Part shown: positions 26,288 to 36,912 of the stretch, one piece after another
Layout: each line of letters opens with the position of its first letter
Numbering within the stretch: position 1 is the first letter of the stretch
The notes under the pieces: generated by a model
Databases searched by the model: none
What the model was told of the DNA's origin: nothing
Seen by the model: only the letters and a program-made list of their open reading frames with translations
Assembly (NCBI GenBank): GCA_009869945.1
Contig: WIXG01000111.1
Coordinates: 1-64,000 of the forward strand
Reading direction: 5' to 3'
DNA from: Mesaphorura yosii
Taxonomy: Eukaryota; Arthropoda; Collembola; Poduromorpha; Tullbergiidae
Length of the DNA: 64,000 nt
Translations under genes and position numbers: made by a program

Positions 26288-27787
26288 ATGTCAATACACG
26301 AAGAAATGCTACCAGAAAATGCAGAACTCCACCCGGACGTCTATGCCAATGCGGCCGTTGAATGTTCCTGCTGTCCATACGGTTATCACATCCACGTTGA
26401 CTTTGTGGAATTTTCTGAATCTCTTGTGCCGTTGCCAGCACAAGCGGAAGGTGTCGGTGCAAGTCTCGAATCACCGAGAGACAATTCACAGAATGGAGAG
26501 CGGTCAGCGCACCTTGCCGAAGCTGAAATTGCTGATTGGAACGAGGTAGAGACAATGACTGCGGATTTTTTCACGGCCCTGCATGAATTGGCCTTGCACG
26601 AATGTTCGGAAACCTGTAACAACACTGAAGATTTGCTCGAGCTACAAGAAAAACTGAAGATTTTGACAGAGGAGAACCAAAGACTGAAGGATGTACGCCT
26701 GCCCACACCAAGTAGAAGCTCTGTTGGTCTGCAAGTGAATGATTCTGAGTTCCAAGATAATTGGACTGGGAAATCGATTTCCACTGCTTCGCTTCAGGGT
26801 GTCGAGAAATTGAACGTTGAAGTTATTCTCGGGCAGAAGATAGATAAGAAGACTGGTGGTGACGCGGATTCGGATCCTGCACCAAGAACAACCTCAAGAA
26901 TTCCACGGTTGAACCAAAAATCCCCAACAAAGCAGAGACAGCAGAACGAATTGCGAACAATACCCAGAGCCAGAATCGGTCCAAGTGAAGAAATGAAGAC
27001 TGTTCTGAAGTTGTTGAACGAGGCCTTGTTCGATGAATTTGGGCACGAAAGTGAGAATGTCCACTCATCCATTGGGGCAGTTTATGAAGAATGGGTCAGG
27101 GTTGCCGGTGCCAAAATCTTAACCCCAAAGAGAGTGAAGGAGTATCTCGAGTATTTTAGTACCAATTTTTCACCAGAAATTGTGCATCGAATTGTCAACA
27201 TGGCGGATACCGTCGGAAATACTGCGCTACACTACGCTGTATCGCGTGGGAACTTTGATCTGGCCTCCACCTTGCTGGACTTCGGCGCCTGCGACCCGGA
27301 CAGGCACAATAACGCTGGATACACGAGCCTGATGCTGATTCCACTGACAGAAATTCAATCGGATAAAGATCGGAACGTCGTCCGCCGGCTCTTCGACTTG
27401 GGAGACGTCAATGCTCGATCAACGCAACACGAACAAACAACGTTGATGCTGGCGGCAGCGCAGGGCCGACTTGAAACTGTACGACTGCTGGTGGAAGCTG
27501 GTGCAGGCGTAAATCTTCAGGATGAAGACGGAAGTACGGCGCTGATGTGTGCGGTGGAGCACGGCCATGCGGACGTTATCAGATACCTACTCTCCGTTCC
27601 GGCCTGTGACCCAAGTATAGCTGACAATGATGGATACACGGTGCTGGAAGTGGCTATGGAAGCTGGAAACAAGGAGGTTGCAGTTCTGCTCTATGCACGA
27701 ATGAATTTCACGGACTCGGGCACGGACACGAAGAATTCTTCACCAAGAAGTAGTAACAGTAGCAGTACTCCGGAATCAGGCATATAG
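26288..27787 (+). CDS. kank: KANK-family protein (KN motif and ankyrin repeats), single exon
   Basis: Predicted 499 aa. KANK proteins bind talin at the rim of focal adhesions and recruit cortical microtubule-stabilising complexes. Seen in order: an N-terminal KN motif at about residues 28-46 (CCPYGYHIHVDFVEFSESL, compare the vertebrate PYG-x-DLDF core); a short coiled coil near 114-135 (LLELQEKLKILTEENQRLK); a low-complexity linker; a conserved helical region (MKTVLKLLNEALFDE); then about five ankyrin repeats from 300 to 480 (GNTALHYAVSRGNFDLASTL, TTLMLAAAQGRLETVRLLV, STALMCAVEHGHADVIRYLL). The ATG at 26288 is the first in frame. No intron is visible, although every other complete gene in the window is split. 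The KN motif lacks part of the usual leading PYxVETPYG. A poly(A) signal is at 27883. Confidence 0.9.
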   Translation: MSIHEEMLPENAELHPDVYANAAVECSCCPYGYHIHVDFVEFSESLVPLPAQAEGVGASLESPRDNSQNGERSAHLAEAEIADWNEVETMTADFFTALHELALHECSETCNNTEDLLELQEKLKILTEENQRLKDVRLPTPSRSSVGLQVNDSEFQDNWTGKSISTASLQGVEKLNVEVILGQKIDKKTGGDADSDPAPRTTSRIPRLNQKSPTKQRQQNELRTIPRARIGPSEEMKTVLKLLNEALFDEFGHESENVHSSIGAVYEEWVRVAGAKILTPKRVKEYLEYFSTNFSPEIVHRIVNMADTVGNTALHYAVSRGNFDLASTLLDFGACDPDRHNNAGYTSLMLIPLTEIQSDKDRNVVRRLFDLGDVNARSTQHEQTTLMLAAAQGRLETVRLLVEAGAGVNLQDEDGSTALMCAVEHGHADVIRYLLSVPACDPSIADNDGYTVLEVAMEAGNKEVAVLLYARMNFTDSGTDTKNSSPRSSNSSSTPESGI

Positions 27788-27882
27788 ATACGAAGGCAGA
27801 TTGGGATGATTTTTTACACTTCCTTTAAGTTTAAGAATACTGAGTGCGAGAATTTGCACTGAAAATGATGATGACGATGACG

Positions 27883-27888
27883 AATAAA
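27883..27888 (+). terminator. Poly(A) signal of the KANK gene
   Basis: AATAAA lies 96 bp after the KANK stop codon and 30 bp before the stop codon of the convergent ARMC4 gene. The two 3' UTRs therefore probably overlap. Confidence 0.6.
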
Positions 27889-27917
27889 CGCTAGTCCGAC
27901 ATGGAATGCTTTCTATA

Positions 27918-30263
27918 TTACTGCAGCAGACGAATAGTTTCCGTCGTTAGTGCAAGATGCCGGATGCTGCTCATCACGACGGCTGCAGCTTCATGCACTT
28001 GTTCGTCTGCAGATCCGATAAGACGAAGTAAATGCTGGAAATTCGTATAGCCAACTTAGAAATCGATGCACACATACGCAATATTGATCTCCATGTCAAG
28101 CTAACCGGCACAACTCCGCACTGATGCATCGTCACGCAATTCCTGGGATCCTCCGAGAGCGCTGCTAGCGCCTTCGTTGCCTCACGGACCACTCGCGGCT
28201 CCTTTGAAGTCAGATACGTGCAGAGCGGGGCGACTGCCTTAAGCTCGCCAAAGACTCGACTGTTCCCCTCCAACTTGCAGCATTCTCCCATAGCTCTGGC
28301 GAGACTCCTGCGAAGTGCGTCGTGTTCCCAGCTCCGAGTGCAGATCATGGAGAGATATTGCACAATTCCGTGGTCAGTCATAATTGACAGATTTTCACTG
28401 TTTGTCGCAATTGCGGCCACCGCCTCGCACACGGCTGCTTGCAGGAAAATGTTTGGCGAAAGTACGAGCTCCACAATGACTTCTAGCCCACCGACGTAAT
28501 TCCGCACCATTTCCGCAGAGTGCTTCGAGCCACGCACGTACGGACAAATGGCATAGGCTGCACTGGACTGGACTTGCGGCGACGAGTGCTTCAGGAGCGA
28601 CCAAATCATCCGGAATGCTTCTTGTGCCTCCATTTCGTCACGGCATTCGGCATCTCGGGCGAGAATCCCAATTGAGCGAGTTGTATTCATTAAAAGTTCC
28701 TGATTACAAGCAAGCGTTTGATATGATCGTTCGACCAATAGATATTACTAATTTACCGTGTTCCCCATGCTCAGCAGCTTCACAATCGGCGTGATCCCGC
28801 CAACTTTGTACACAATGTTCGCTGCACCCGGATTAAGCTTCACAATTTCTTCAACTGCGCCCGTCGTGTTGATGAGCACTTCGAGCGGCTGATCGGTTTC
28901 CAAGAACGAGACAAGGAGCTCCACGAGCCCATTCGCCAAATACTTCTCGGACTTGCAAATGACTGTCGAGCACTTCCAAATCACTCCTGTTCCAGCCGCA
29001 AGCAGTTCCTTATTCTCCCGACAATTTACGTCCTGGATTATTGTGATGAGCTTGTCGATTGCCCCGAGTTTAAACAGGAGTTCGCGTGCCTTCTCATCGT
29101 GCGCGCACATGTGAATGGCTCGCGCCGCGTACTGAACCAGTTCAAACGTCGGACTATGGAGCCCGAAAATGAAATCTTCGAGCAAACCCTCCGCATAAAT
29201 GGCCTGTCGAAATACTGGCTCGGTTGCGCATTCCTGCAGTACGCCAACGATCGGAATGACCACTTTGTCCTGCTTTGTCTTCAGCAGACGCGCCAAAAGT
29301 GGGACTGCTCCTGCCTTTCGAATGGCTTCCCGATTCTTGCTTGATTTAGCGATTGCCCAAAGCGCGATTCCTGCGCAACGCTGAACTTCCCATTCGAGCA
29401 GCCCCTCGTCGTCGGCTTGCACGTAAGGAGTGTGGTACTTCGAAATCGGTGCCGACTTCTCAACCAAGAGCATGTCAACCTGCGAATGGTGAATACCGAC
29501 ACAAAATTTTAAGAGCTGCACAACAGCATACAGGCAAGCATTTTGTCAAACTTACTAAACGAGCAATCCCGTCCGTTGATCGCATAATTCGTCGTGCTTT
29601 CTTGATCTGGCAAATGTTGGCGATTGTTTCGGCACTCATCATCTTTAATTGCTTGGAGTAGTCGCTTAAGCAGTAAATTAATGAGTCCAGGCCCTGGAAC
29701 AAATCCAGATGTTATGTTGGACTGAAATGCTTTGATTGGGTTTAAGAGTGATTACTCACTCTCATATTAAAGACGTTCCTCCGAATATGTTTATTCGCCG
29801 TAATCTTGCGTACGATTAGCAGCGCTGCTATTTTGCAAGATGTTTCCTCCGTGTCCAGAATATTCAGCAGCACCTGAAGCCCGCCAGAATCCTTAATCGA
29901 GAGCTGCACGTATTTATCGTCCAGATCCAAATCGCGGAGTGCGCACAGGGAAATTAATGTTGCTGTCGGATTCCCCGCTTTGATGTACTTGACCAGCTTC
30001 TGAACTTGCCAGTACTCCGGAGGCAGGTCGGGAGAATCGGCCCGGTCGTGCCAGTCCTCGCCTTCGGAAGTTTCGGACGATTTGCCGTCGGACGACAATG
30101 AAGCTGTGTCACCACCTTTCGCAACGGCGCCGCCGGCGTCGGTCTCTCCGCTCCATTCTGGCTCACTTACCCACTGCTCTTCTTCCTCTTCGCCAGTGCC
30201 GGACGAACTGGTGAGGTCACTTCCGGTATCTGCATCAGGAGCAGATGAAATTGATGACGCCAT
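27918..30263 (-). CDS. ARMC4: ODAD2/ARMC4 (gudu-like) armadillo-repeat protein
   Basis: Predicted 691 aa. The family docks outer dynein arms onto ciliary or sperm axonemes; the fly orthologue gudu is needed for male fertility. Exons: 30263-29760, 29693-29556, 29479-28757, 28699-28106 and 28034-27918, all phase 0. The ATG at 30263 (MASSISSAPD) follows a GTG-led extension. The first 85 residues are acidic and serine-rich, then PPEYWQVQKLVKYIKAGNPT opens the armadillo array, which fills the rest of the protein (SLCALRDLDLDD, ALWAIAKSSKNREAIRKAG, GTGVIWKCSTV, KALAALSEDPRNC). The C-terminal SADEQVHEAAAVVMSSIR is typical of the family. The exon 4 donor (GTTAGC) is weak. The protein is shorter than the vertebrate form, mainly at the N-terminus. 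Confidence 0.87.
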
Positions 30264-33200
30264 AATCACGCACCAAAAGTAGGAGCCGTGAAAATTCTAC
30301 TGCAATTGATCTAACTTTCCAAACAATTGAGCCGTGAATTATAAACTTGTTTCTGTTTTGTCAATACTCAGCACGCAAACGCCACGACGCTCATTCTTTG
30401 TCTCCGACGTTTTTCTCGTGCGCGTGCGGTTTCGTCGGAAATTCGAGAAGTAGAATTTCTGCTGTAGAAAGAGAAAGTACGAAAAATGCGTAGCATATTG
30501 CCATTTCTATATTGTTATTTGAATGTTTCTGTGCACATGCGTGACGCTTAAGACAATTCAATGGCAACCCACGCACTATTTGGACGGAGTCTCGATTCTC
30601 GACGTGTGCGGGCTCGGTTCGGGTTCGAGAAACGCGTGCAATGCCGAGCCGAATCTGTCTCATGTTCGCTGTTCGTGCGTGAGATTTATTCTAATTGGAG
30701 ATTTAAAATGCTAATCGAAAATCGAATTCAGGCAAATCCATAATCCATGAAAGCCACGAAGAAGAGCCATCGTCTTGTGAGTTTTGGAATACAGCTGCTG
30801 GAATAATCTGCAAACTTTTCTAACACAGGAGTGAATCCATGATGCGTGCGTGCGTGAGTGCGTGTATAATGCGTGAGACTTAAAGATTAGCCTGGATTCA
30901 AGTCCAGGAGAGTTTTCCAGCTCTGCCTGCCATGCCAGTCACAAGCCATAGCAAACATTGAACTCTCGATGACAATACAGGCCCAAGGCGTACGAAGTGG
31001 CTGCGGCTGCACCGAAAGCGAAGCGAGCGTATATCGAGTCCCATTTTTCCATTCTTACAAACTCGTATTTCTAGTTTCTCCTGCTTTGCCTTCCTGTATT
31101 AAAAATCCAAGTTGCTGGCACGTGTCACCTCATTTCTCAAGATACGGAAAGGGAAAGTGTGTAAAGTAAAAGTAAACCGAGAGCGGGCTCACGGCTCAGC
31201 CTGAAAACTTGCACGAAGAATGAGGTGAACTCAAGCTCGAACAGAACTCGAACGGCTCTTTCGTGCTCGGCGCTTGTACGGTTGCGGTTATGTGTATGCG
31301 TACGGCACGAGCCGTGCATGGGACACGGCACGATTTCTGATTACTTTCTCCGTAACCAAGATCATTGTCGTTGCGTAGTCGTTAATAAGAATTTAATAAA
31401 TTGACCCAATTTCTCCGCCGCCACACTCCTGCCAGGCCTGCTGGTAGGCTTCCCGGCACGTGGATGTCGACCGAAATGAGTGCCAGATAAAAATGGAACC
31501 GAGGCGTCGACGTGCGATGCGGATTTCAATCCAAATAAAAACATACAATTTATTATCACGTATTCATTTCCACTAAGTTGTCCTTAATTAAGATCACATC
31601 AACATCAACATCAAAAGACTTGCTGAATCAGCACAGCAGTAAACTTTAGTTTGGTTAGGGTTTGGTAGTTTTTGTTTTGATTAAGATTTTACAATTGGCT
31701 TATCAAAATAATGGATTTTGTACAAAAGGCCGATGATTATCGCCGATACCAATCATTAAAGCTACAAAAACTGTACATAAAGAGGAAATCCCAACTAATT
31801 GCTACTTAATGGGTGCAGGGTGCTGAATTGGAAAGGTGAATTTGGTAGCTTGGCTTACGAAAAGAGTAAAAGGGGTACAATTTACAATAATTATAGGGAT
31901 GCATCCACAATTTTTGGTTGCATAAGTTACAAAAGTACAACCAAACGACGAAGATATGTGCAGGAGGACAGATAAGACATGCTGAGCGCAGTGCACGAAA
32001 GGAATTATGTACAAGGGCGAAGTTTCCCAATAACTTCTGGAAATAAGTTTCTTCCGCACCGCAATAAAAGTTAATACGAGACGCGATCAAAGACATCGTA
32101 TTATCAAATTCTAATTAAAATCAAACTAGTAAAACTACTTTACTTATAATTTCGGTTCTGATTCAAAGGAGATCACGATTCAAGATGATGTTCGCTCAAT
32201 TCTAGGAATGGCAATAATCGTCATTACGCCCTATTTTTAGAGGTCTTATCCGAGGTCGACCGAGACAAGACGTCAAATGATTACAAATCGAGAGGAGTAA
32301 TGCAAAGAATCAACGAACAAATATCGTGTAACTGAAAAACTTCTTCAAAGCGTCACAATTCACGTTCACAAGTAAATGAGGTTTGAAATTGAAGAAGCCT
32401 ACATCTTGATTACGTAAGTGCAAATTGCAGATTATAAATAGAGTAGCTATAATTTTCCACTCCAGCTCCGTTCAAGCAATCAAAGGTGCTTGTACTTGGT
32501 TGCAAAATGTCTTCATTTTATAAGTTGCTTTTCTCATGGCCGTCTCAAAGTACGTAATAATTACAGGCTAAACTCGCAGGTCGCACGAATGGAAATACGA
32601 CTCGACTGATTGCATTCCTAATTAATCCCCTCGTCTACAATTACAAATTATAAACTACACTACAAGCTAAGATCCAAAGAGGTAGGTACTCCATTCCATT
32701 CAACGTCTGCTACTTTGTGCGGTCGGTAAACACGTGTCAGGTCACACTCCTATCGCTATAAACTTCCAAACTTCTGCTGCTGCTGCTACTCTCTCAGGCT
32801 GCTACCCAAATCTACTCTAGTTTACTAATTTCTAACCTACTGCCTAGGTTATTATCACATTTAATACCCATTTACAGTTTCCCAAGAATCCTTGACATGA
32901 CATGGGCATTGCTCAGCGATTGAAAAGTCTGAAGCCAACTTCCCAAATTCAAAAGCATTCAATGCCGCAAAAATCCAATTCATACCAAAATTACAACACA
33001 AAGTACCAAAATTCGGACCAGAAGAGGTATTTCAAAGTTCAGGCGTCATTGTCCAATTCAATACTCCCCAAAAGCCTAGTCTAGTTTACTTCTACAGATA
33101 CTCAACAACTCAATCACTTAAATCACAATTAAAGATCCTCGGTGTTCTGTTCTCCCGTTCTCACCTGACTAGAGCCACTACGGCTTTCATACCCTAATTA

Positions 33201-33772
33201 AATTGTACTGGAATGAGAATTACTGTTTAGCACCGCCAAGATTCTAGGAGGACCACACAACAGACCAGTACGCCTGATGAGTGGTGAGTCCAATGCAGGA
33301 ACAACAAAAATAGATTACCTCAAGCTCAGAAGACTCGGATTTAGTAAAAAATAGAGCTGAATTTAGTTTTTAGCCTCTCCAGTTGTCTTAACCTATCTTA
33401 TCTACAAATAATTCACTGCACGACCGCACGCACGTTAACTTAATTGATTCGTAATCCCCTAGCCTTAGCTTTAAGCGACCAGCTTCGTCCCCACTTAACT
33501 AGAGCAATGCGAGTGCAATTACTCTTTTACTCTAGCCTCACAGCATGCCCAATGATGATTACACGACTTACATGATTACTTAATTGCTAGTAGCCTACTT
33601 GTGCTCTTCTGGCCGTAATTACTATTCTAATACCGTACTCGTACTCGTGGCTCGTACTCACATTCTTCTCACGTATGCTTTGTCCGCAGGTCTCCGTCCC
33701 GATGGCGCCCCGATGTCCGAATTATTCCAGCCTCATTCCTCCGCGCCCGTTCGCTCGTAGCAATGCGCCATT
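30264..33772. other. Gene-poor region between ARMC4 and the secreted precursor
   Basis: About 3.5 kb. The first part is the ARMC4 upstream region. From about 31.4 kb the sequence is A+T-rich and may contain a long 3' UTR of the secreted protein gene, whose nearest minus-strand AATAAA I see is only at about 31.5 kb. No convincing open frame, RNA gene or repeat. Confidence 0.45.
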
Positions 33773-36700
33773 TTAAGCGACGGACTTCTTTAAATTATTC
33801 AACTGGCTCGTGAGGCTTTCCGCATCTGCGACAAATCCACTGCTCTTCTTCTGTCTCGAGTTGGCATTTGCATGGACTTCGTGTCTTCGCTTCTCTGCCT
33901 CCTGAAAATAAAAAATTACACCACAAATGAAGAAATGAAGGTCATTCATTTTTGCTAATAACGGAATCTCAATCTCGATTTCTATGCAAATGAAAATCGA
34001 CATTGAAGAATCAAGAATTCCAATTTCAGAAACTTTGGGGAATCTAAAACGCGAACGAAGTACCGTAATAAAAGATAAACAAGTAACAAGTTTCGAAACT
34101 CCAATTCGCAATTTGTGGCCTCGTGCGCGCGTGGAATAAAGACAGCTGGAATTATTTCTAATAAAAACGGAAGCCAAGTCCACGGGCAAAGTGCAGGGAA
34201 AAGCGAATATGCCTCGTGCCGTGCTGGCGTCATCATCGAAAGTAATTGCATGGCTGGTCTGAACTTGAATTCCATTCCGCCATTCGGGCAGGTACTCTGC
34301 CTTTCACTTTGCATTGGTAAAGCATTGATCGCCAGGGGATTTGAATTACGTTTTTCAGGTTTTTTGTCCCGGAATTCGATTCGTGGATGTAAATCGGAAT
34401 AATTTGCGACTGCCAAAGTCAATCGCTCGTCAATGCAATGATACACATGCCTGCACTTTCCATTCTACCTAGTATTGGTTCGATTTTCGGATTCAACCAT
34501 TTAAAAGTTTACTTTGCCAAGTTTGAAGTTTGCAAATGAACTCTGAACTTTCCGCCCGCTTGCGAGTTGCAATATTTAATGATCATTATGAATGTATGAA
34601 GAGCAGCTTGCGCTTGCACGAAACATGAAACATGAGCCCAGCCAATAAGTCAAAGTGAAATGTCCGTCGTGTAAGCATTATTAAAGTCCTGAATAATGAA
34701 GGAGTCTCTAGTTACATTGCCGCTTTGGCTTTGGCGTGTTCGCGCCGTGCGCCATGCCATAACGATTATGATTATTAGTTTACTCAGGCGCGTGCGACTG
34801 ATGTACGTCGACGTGGTTGTGGGTTCCACCCGCTTTTGTTTACCTTACAATGCTGATAAGCATGACATGACGGTAGTTCATTATTCGGTTCGATAGTGCA
34901 CATCGAGCGAATACGCAAATCGCAAATATTATCGTGAACCTGATCTTCGTGTCTTCGTGGGCCTTGTTAAAGGCTAGCAATTGATAAGGAGAAAGTAGAA
35001 AGCAGAAAAAAGACTCGGCTCGTGCAAGTTTGCCTGTATGCATTTTGGTGCTCAGCCTGCAATTTACAAATTACGTCAGCCGCCCACATAGTAGAAGTGT
35101 CACAATTCCATTACGTGAGTGATAATGTCTTGTGAGTAATGATAACGCTGGCTTCAGGCGAGGCCCATAACATGCGTCATTTCATTTCCCTGCTGTGTTG
35201 ACGTTGACAATGAGCGTGAGCTTGAGCCTTGTCTTGCCATGCTGTGCCTGTCTTTCTACTAGCAACAGACGTTGAATTGTTCCCTTTGATCTTGATCTTA
35301 TGATCTCAGCTCGAGGTTCATCTTCTAACAAAGTACACAGAGTACAAGTACACTGCAGTACACCACGGGCAAGAGCAGCAATAGCACTTGACTTGAACTC
35401 AATGCCACGTGCCATCATGTCATAAGCCAGAATTTGAGCGTTACTTTCATGCAGAAGTGTTTTAGATAGAAGAAATTTAATTACAAGCTTTGGTAGAAAT
35501 TTCATGTCCTTTCGTCAGTACCGATCAAAGGCAGAGAGTCAGAGAGCCTTAGCATGATTTTTGAGATGCTGGACGAGACCAATGAATGAACTAATGGCTG
35601 TGGTAATGGAATGCTAACGGTTATGGTCCATGTGTATCAGTCTATGGTGCTTCGCCTCGTGCAAGTATGTCGTATCGGGTTTCCCGCTAATTGTCCATGA
35701 CATGACGTACTTTCACCATGCACCACTACACGTACATATATGGTACTTGTCATCAAAAACCTTTTAGCTAAGGTGCAGTGAGTGATTAAACTGTTATGAC
35801 CACGTCCACATCCACTCGTCCATGTCCATGTCCCTGCCCTGTCCCGTCTTGTCTTGTTATTAATGCACAAGTCGTGGCCACGTACAGTAAACAACATTAA
35901 TTGCAGGGTGCTTTGATTCGTGTTCCATTAACGTGTTATTGTGTAAGACTACAGCTACGAGGACGAGTACGACCTACCTTCTTCAGTGCATCCTCCAGTG
36001 TCAAGTATTTCCTCAGGGTGTCGTATGGCGATGTTTTCTTTCCACCTGCCGCTGCCGCTGACGCTGAGGTCTTGTCCGATCTCTGACTCACGACGCCCGT
36101 CGACGCTGCCGCCACTTTTGAGCCCGCTGCTACCGGTGGACGAAGCAGAGGAATTTCCTTTTGGCCGTTCTTCGGTGTGATGGGGGTCGCGGGAGTCGTG
36201 ACCTTGGTCTCCTGGAACTTGACGATTGGTTGTGGGATCTTGGGCTTTGGCGCTGTGTCCGGCTTCTTCTTATGCTTGAGTTCCTCCAGCTCGAGCTCTG
36301 CCGCCGGCTCCTCGTTCACGATGTGTCCCCACGTTGGCGGCTCTTGCTGCTGCTGCTCGGCGTTGAGTACGTCATACATGTCAAGAAGGTTGGATAGAGT
36401 CTGGGGACATGAACAATAATTGAGCATAAAGGTCAATTGTCGATTATCTGGTTAGGATTCCAATTACTCAAGACTCAGACACTCTCAGGCAAGTTTCGAC
36501 ATCGGCTTACCTCAATTTCAGCCCACTGCGTTTCGGGATCGGGCTCCGCGCCTCCGGCCCCAGTGTAATAGTCTTCAGGTAGTTCGTACATGGATGCAGA
36601 TGCAGCAGGATCTTGTGCCACACTCCACTGATTGTTACCGTTGGCGGCGGCACTGGCGAGGCTATAACTATTGTAATTATTACTCTGGTCGCTATTTTTG

Positions 36701-36912
36701 AGGTTGTAGTTGTAGTCTGCAATTAAGTCCTCATCTTCACCACCCGCCGTGTACGGGTAGTAACTGTATGTGTTTGAGTCGGCTGCCTGCGGGTGCAGTT
36801 TGTACAGGGTCGGAAATCCAGCGCAGGAACTGAGCAACACAGCCACGGACAGGACGCAGCAGGTTACGGAGACGCTGGAGATCTGAAGTCTGGCTGGAGT
36901 GAAAGCCGCCAT
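33773..36912 (-). CDS. Secreted, cysteine-free, dibasic-rich precursor-like protein
   Basis: Predicted 317 aa; no family recognised. Exons: 36912-36511, 36400-35978 and 33901-33773, phase 0 with consensus sites; the second intron is 2.1 kb, by far the longest in the window. The start MAAFTPARLQ leads into a signal peptide (CCVLSVAVLLSSCAG). The mature part has no cysteine. It begins FPTLYKLHPQAADSNTYSYY and is Tyr/Asn- and acid-rich to about 130; proline, lysine and alanine follow. Basic sites cluster near the C-terminus: GGKK, ALKK, EKRR, RQKK and NLKK. Cleavage there would release short peptides such as HEVHANANSRQ and SSGFVADAESLTSQLNNL. A neuropeptide or granin-like precursor is my inference; a structural secreted protein is the alternative. 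Confidence 0.72.
33902..35977 (-). other. 2.1-kb intron of the secreted precursor gene
   Basis: Bounded by donor GTAGGT after exon 2 and acceptor TTTTCAG before exon 3. I find no nested gene, transposon or tandem repeat in it. GGAGAAAG occurs once (34988-34995). Confidence 0.6.

Noticed and set aside
30500-34500. Search for tRNA-like B boxes and cloverleafs
   Set aside because: Several GGTTCGA-like words occur (for example near 30615 and 34886), but none has a matching A box and acceptor stem.
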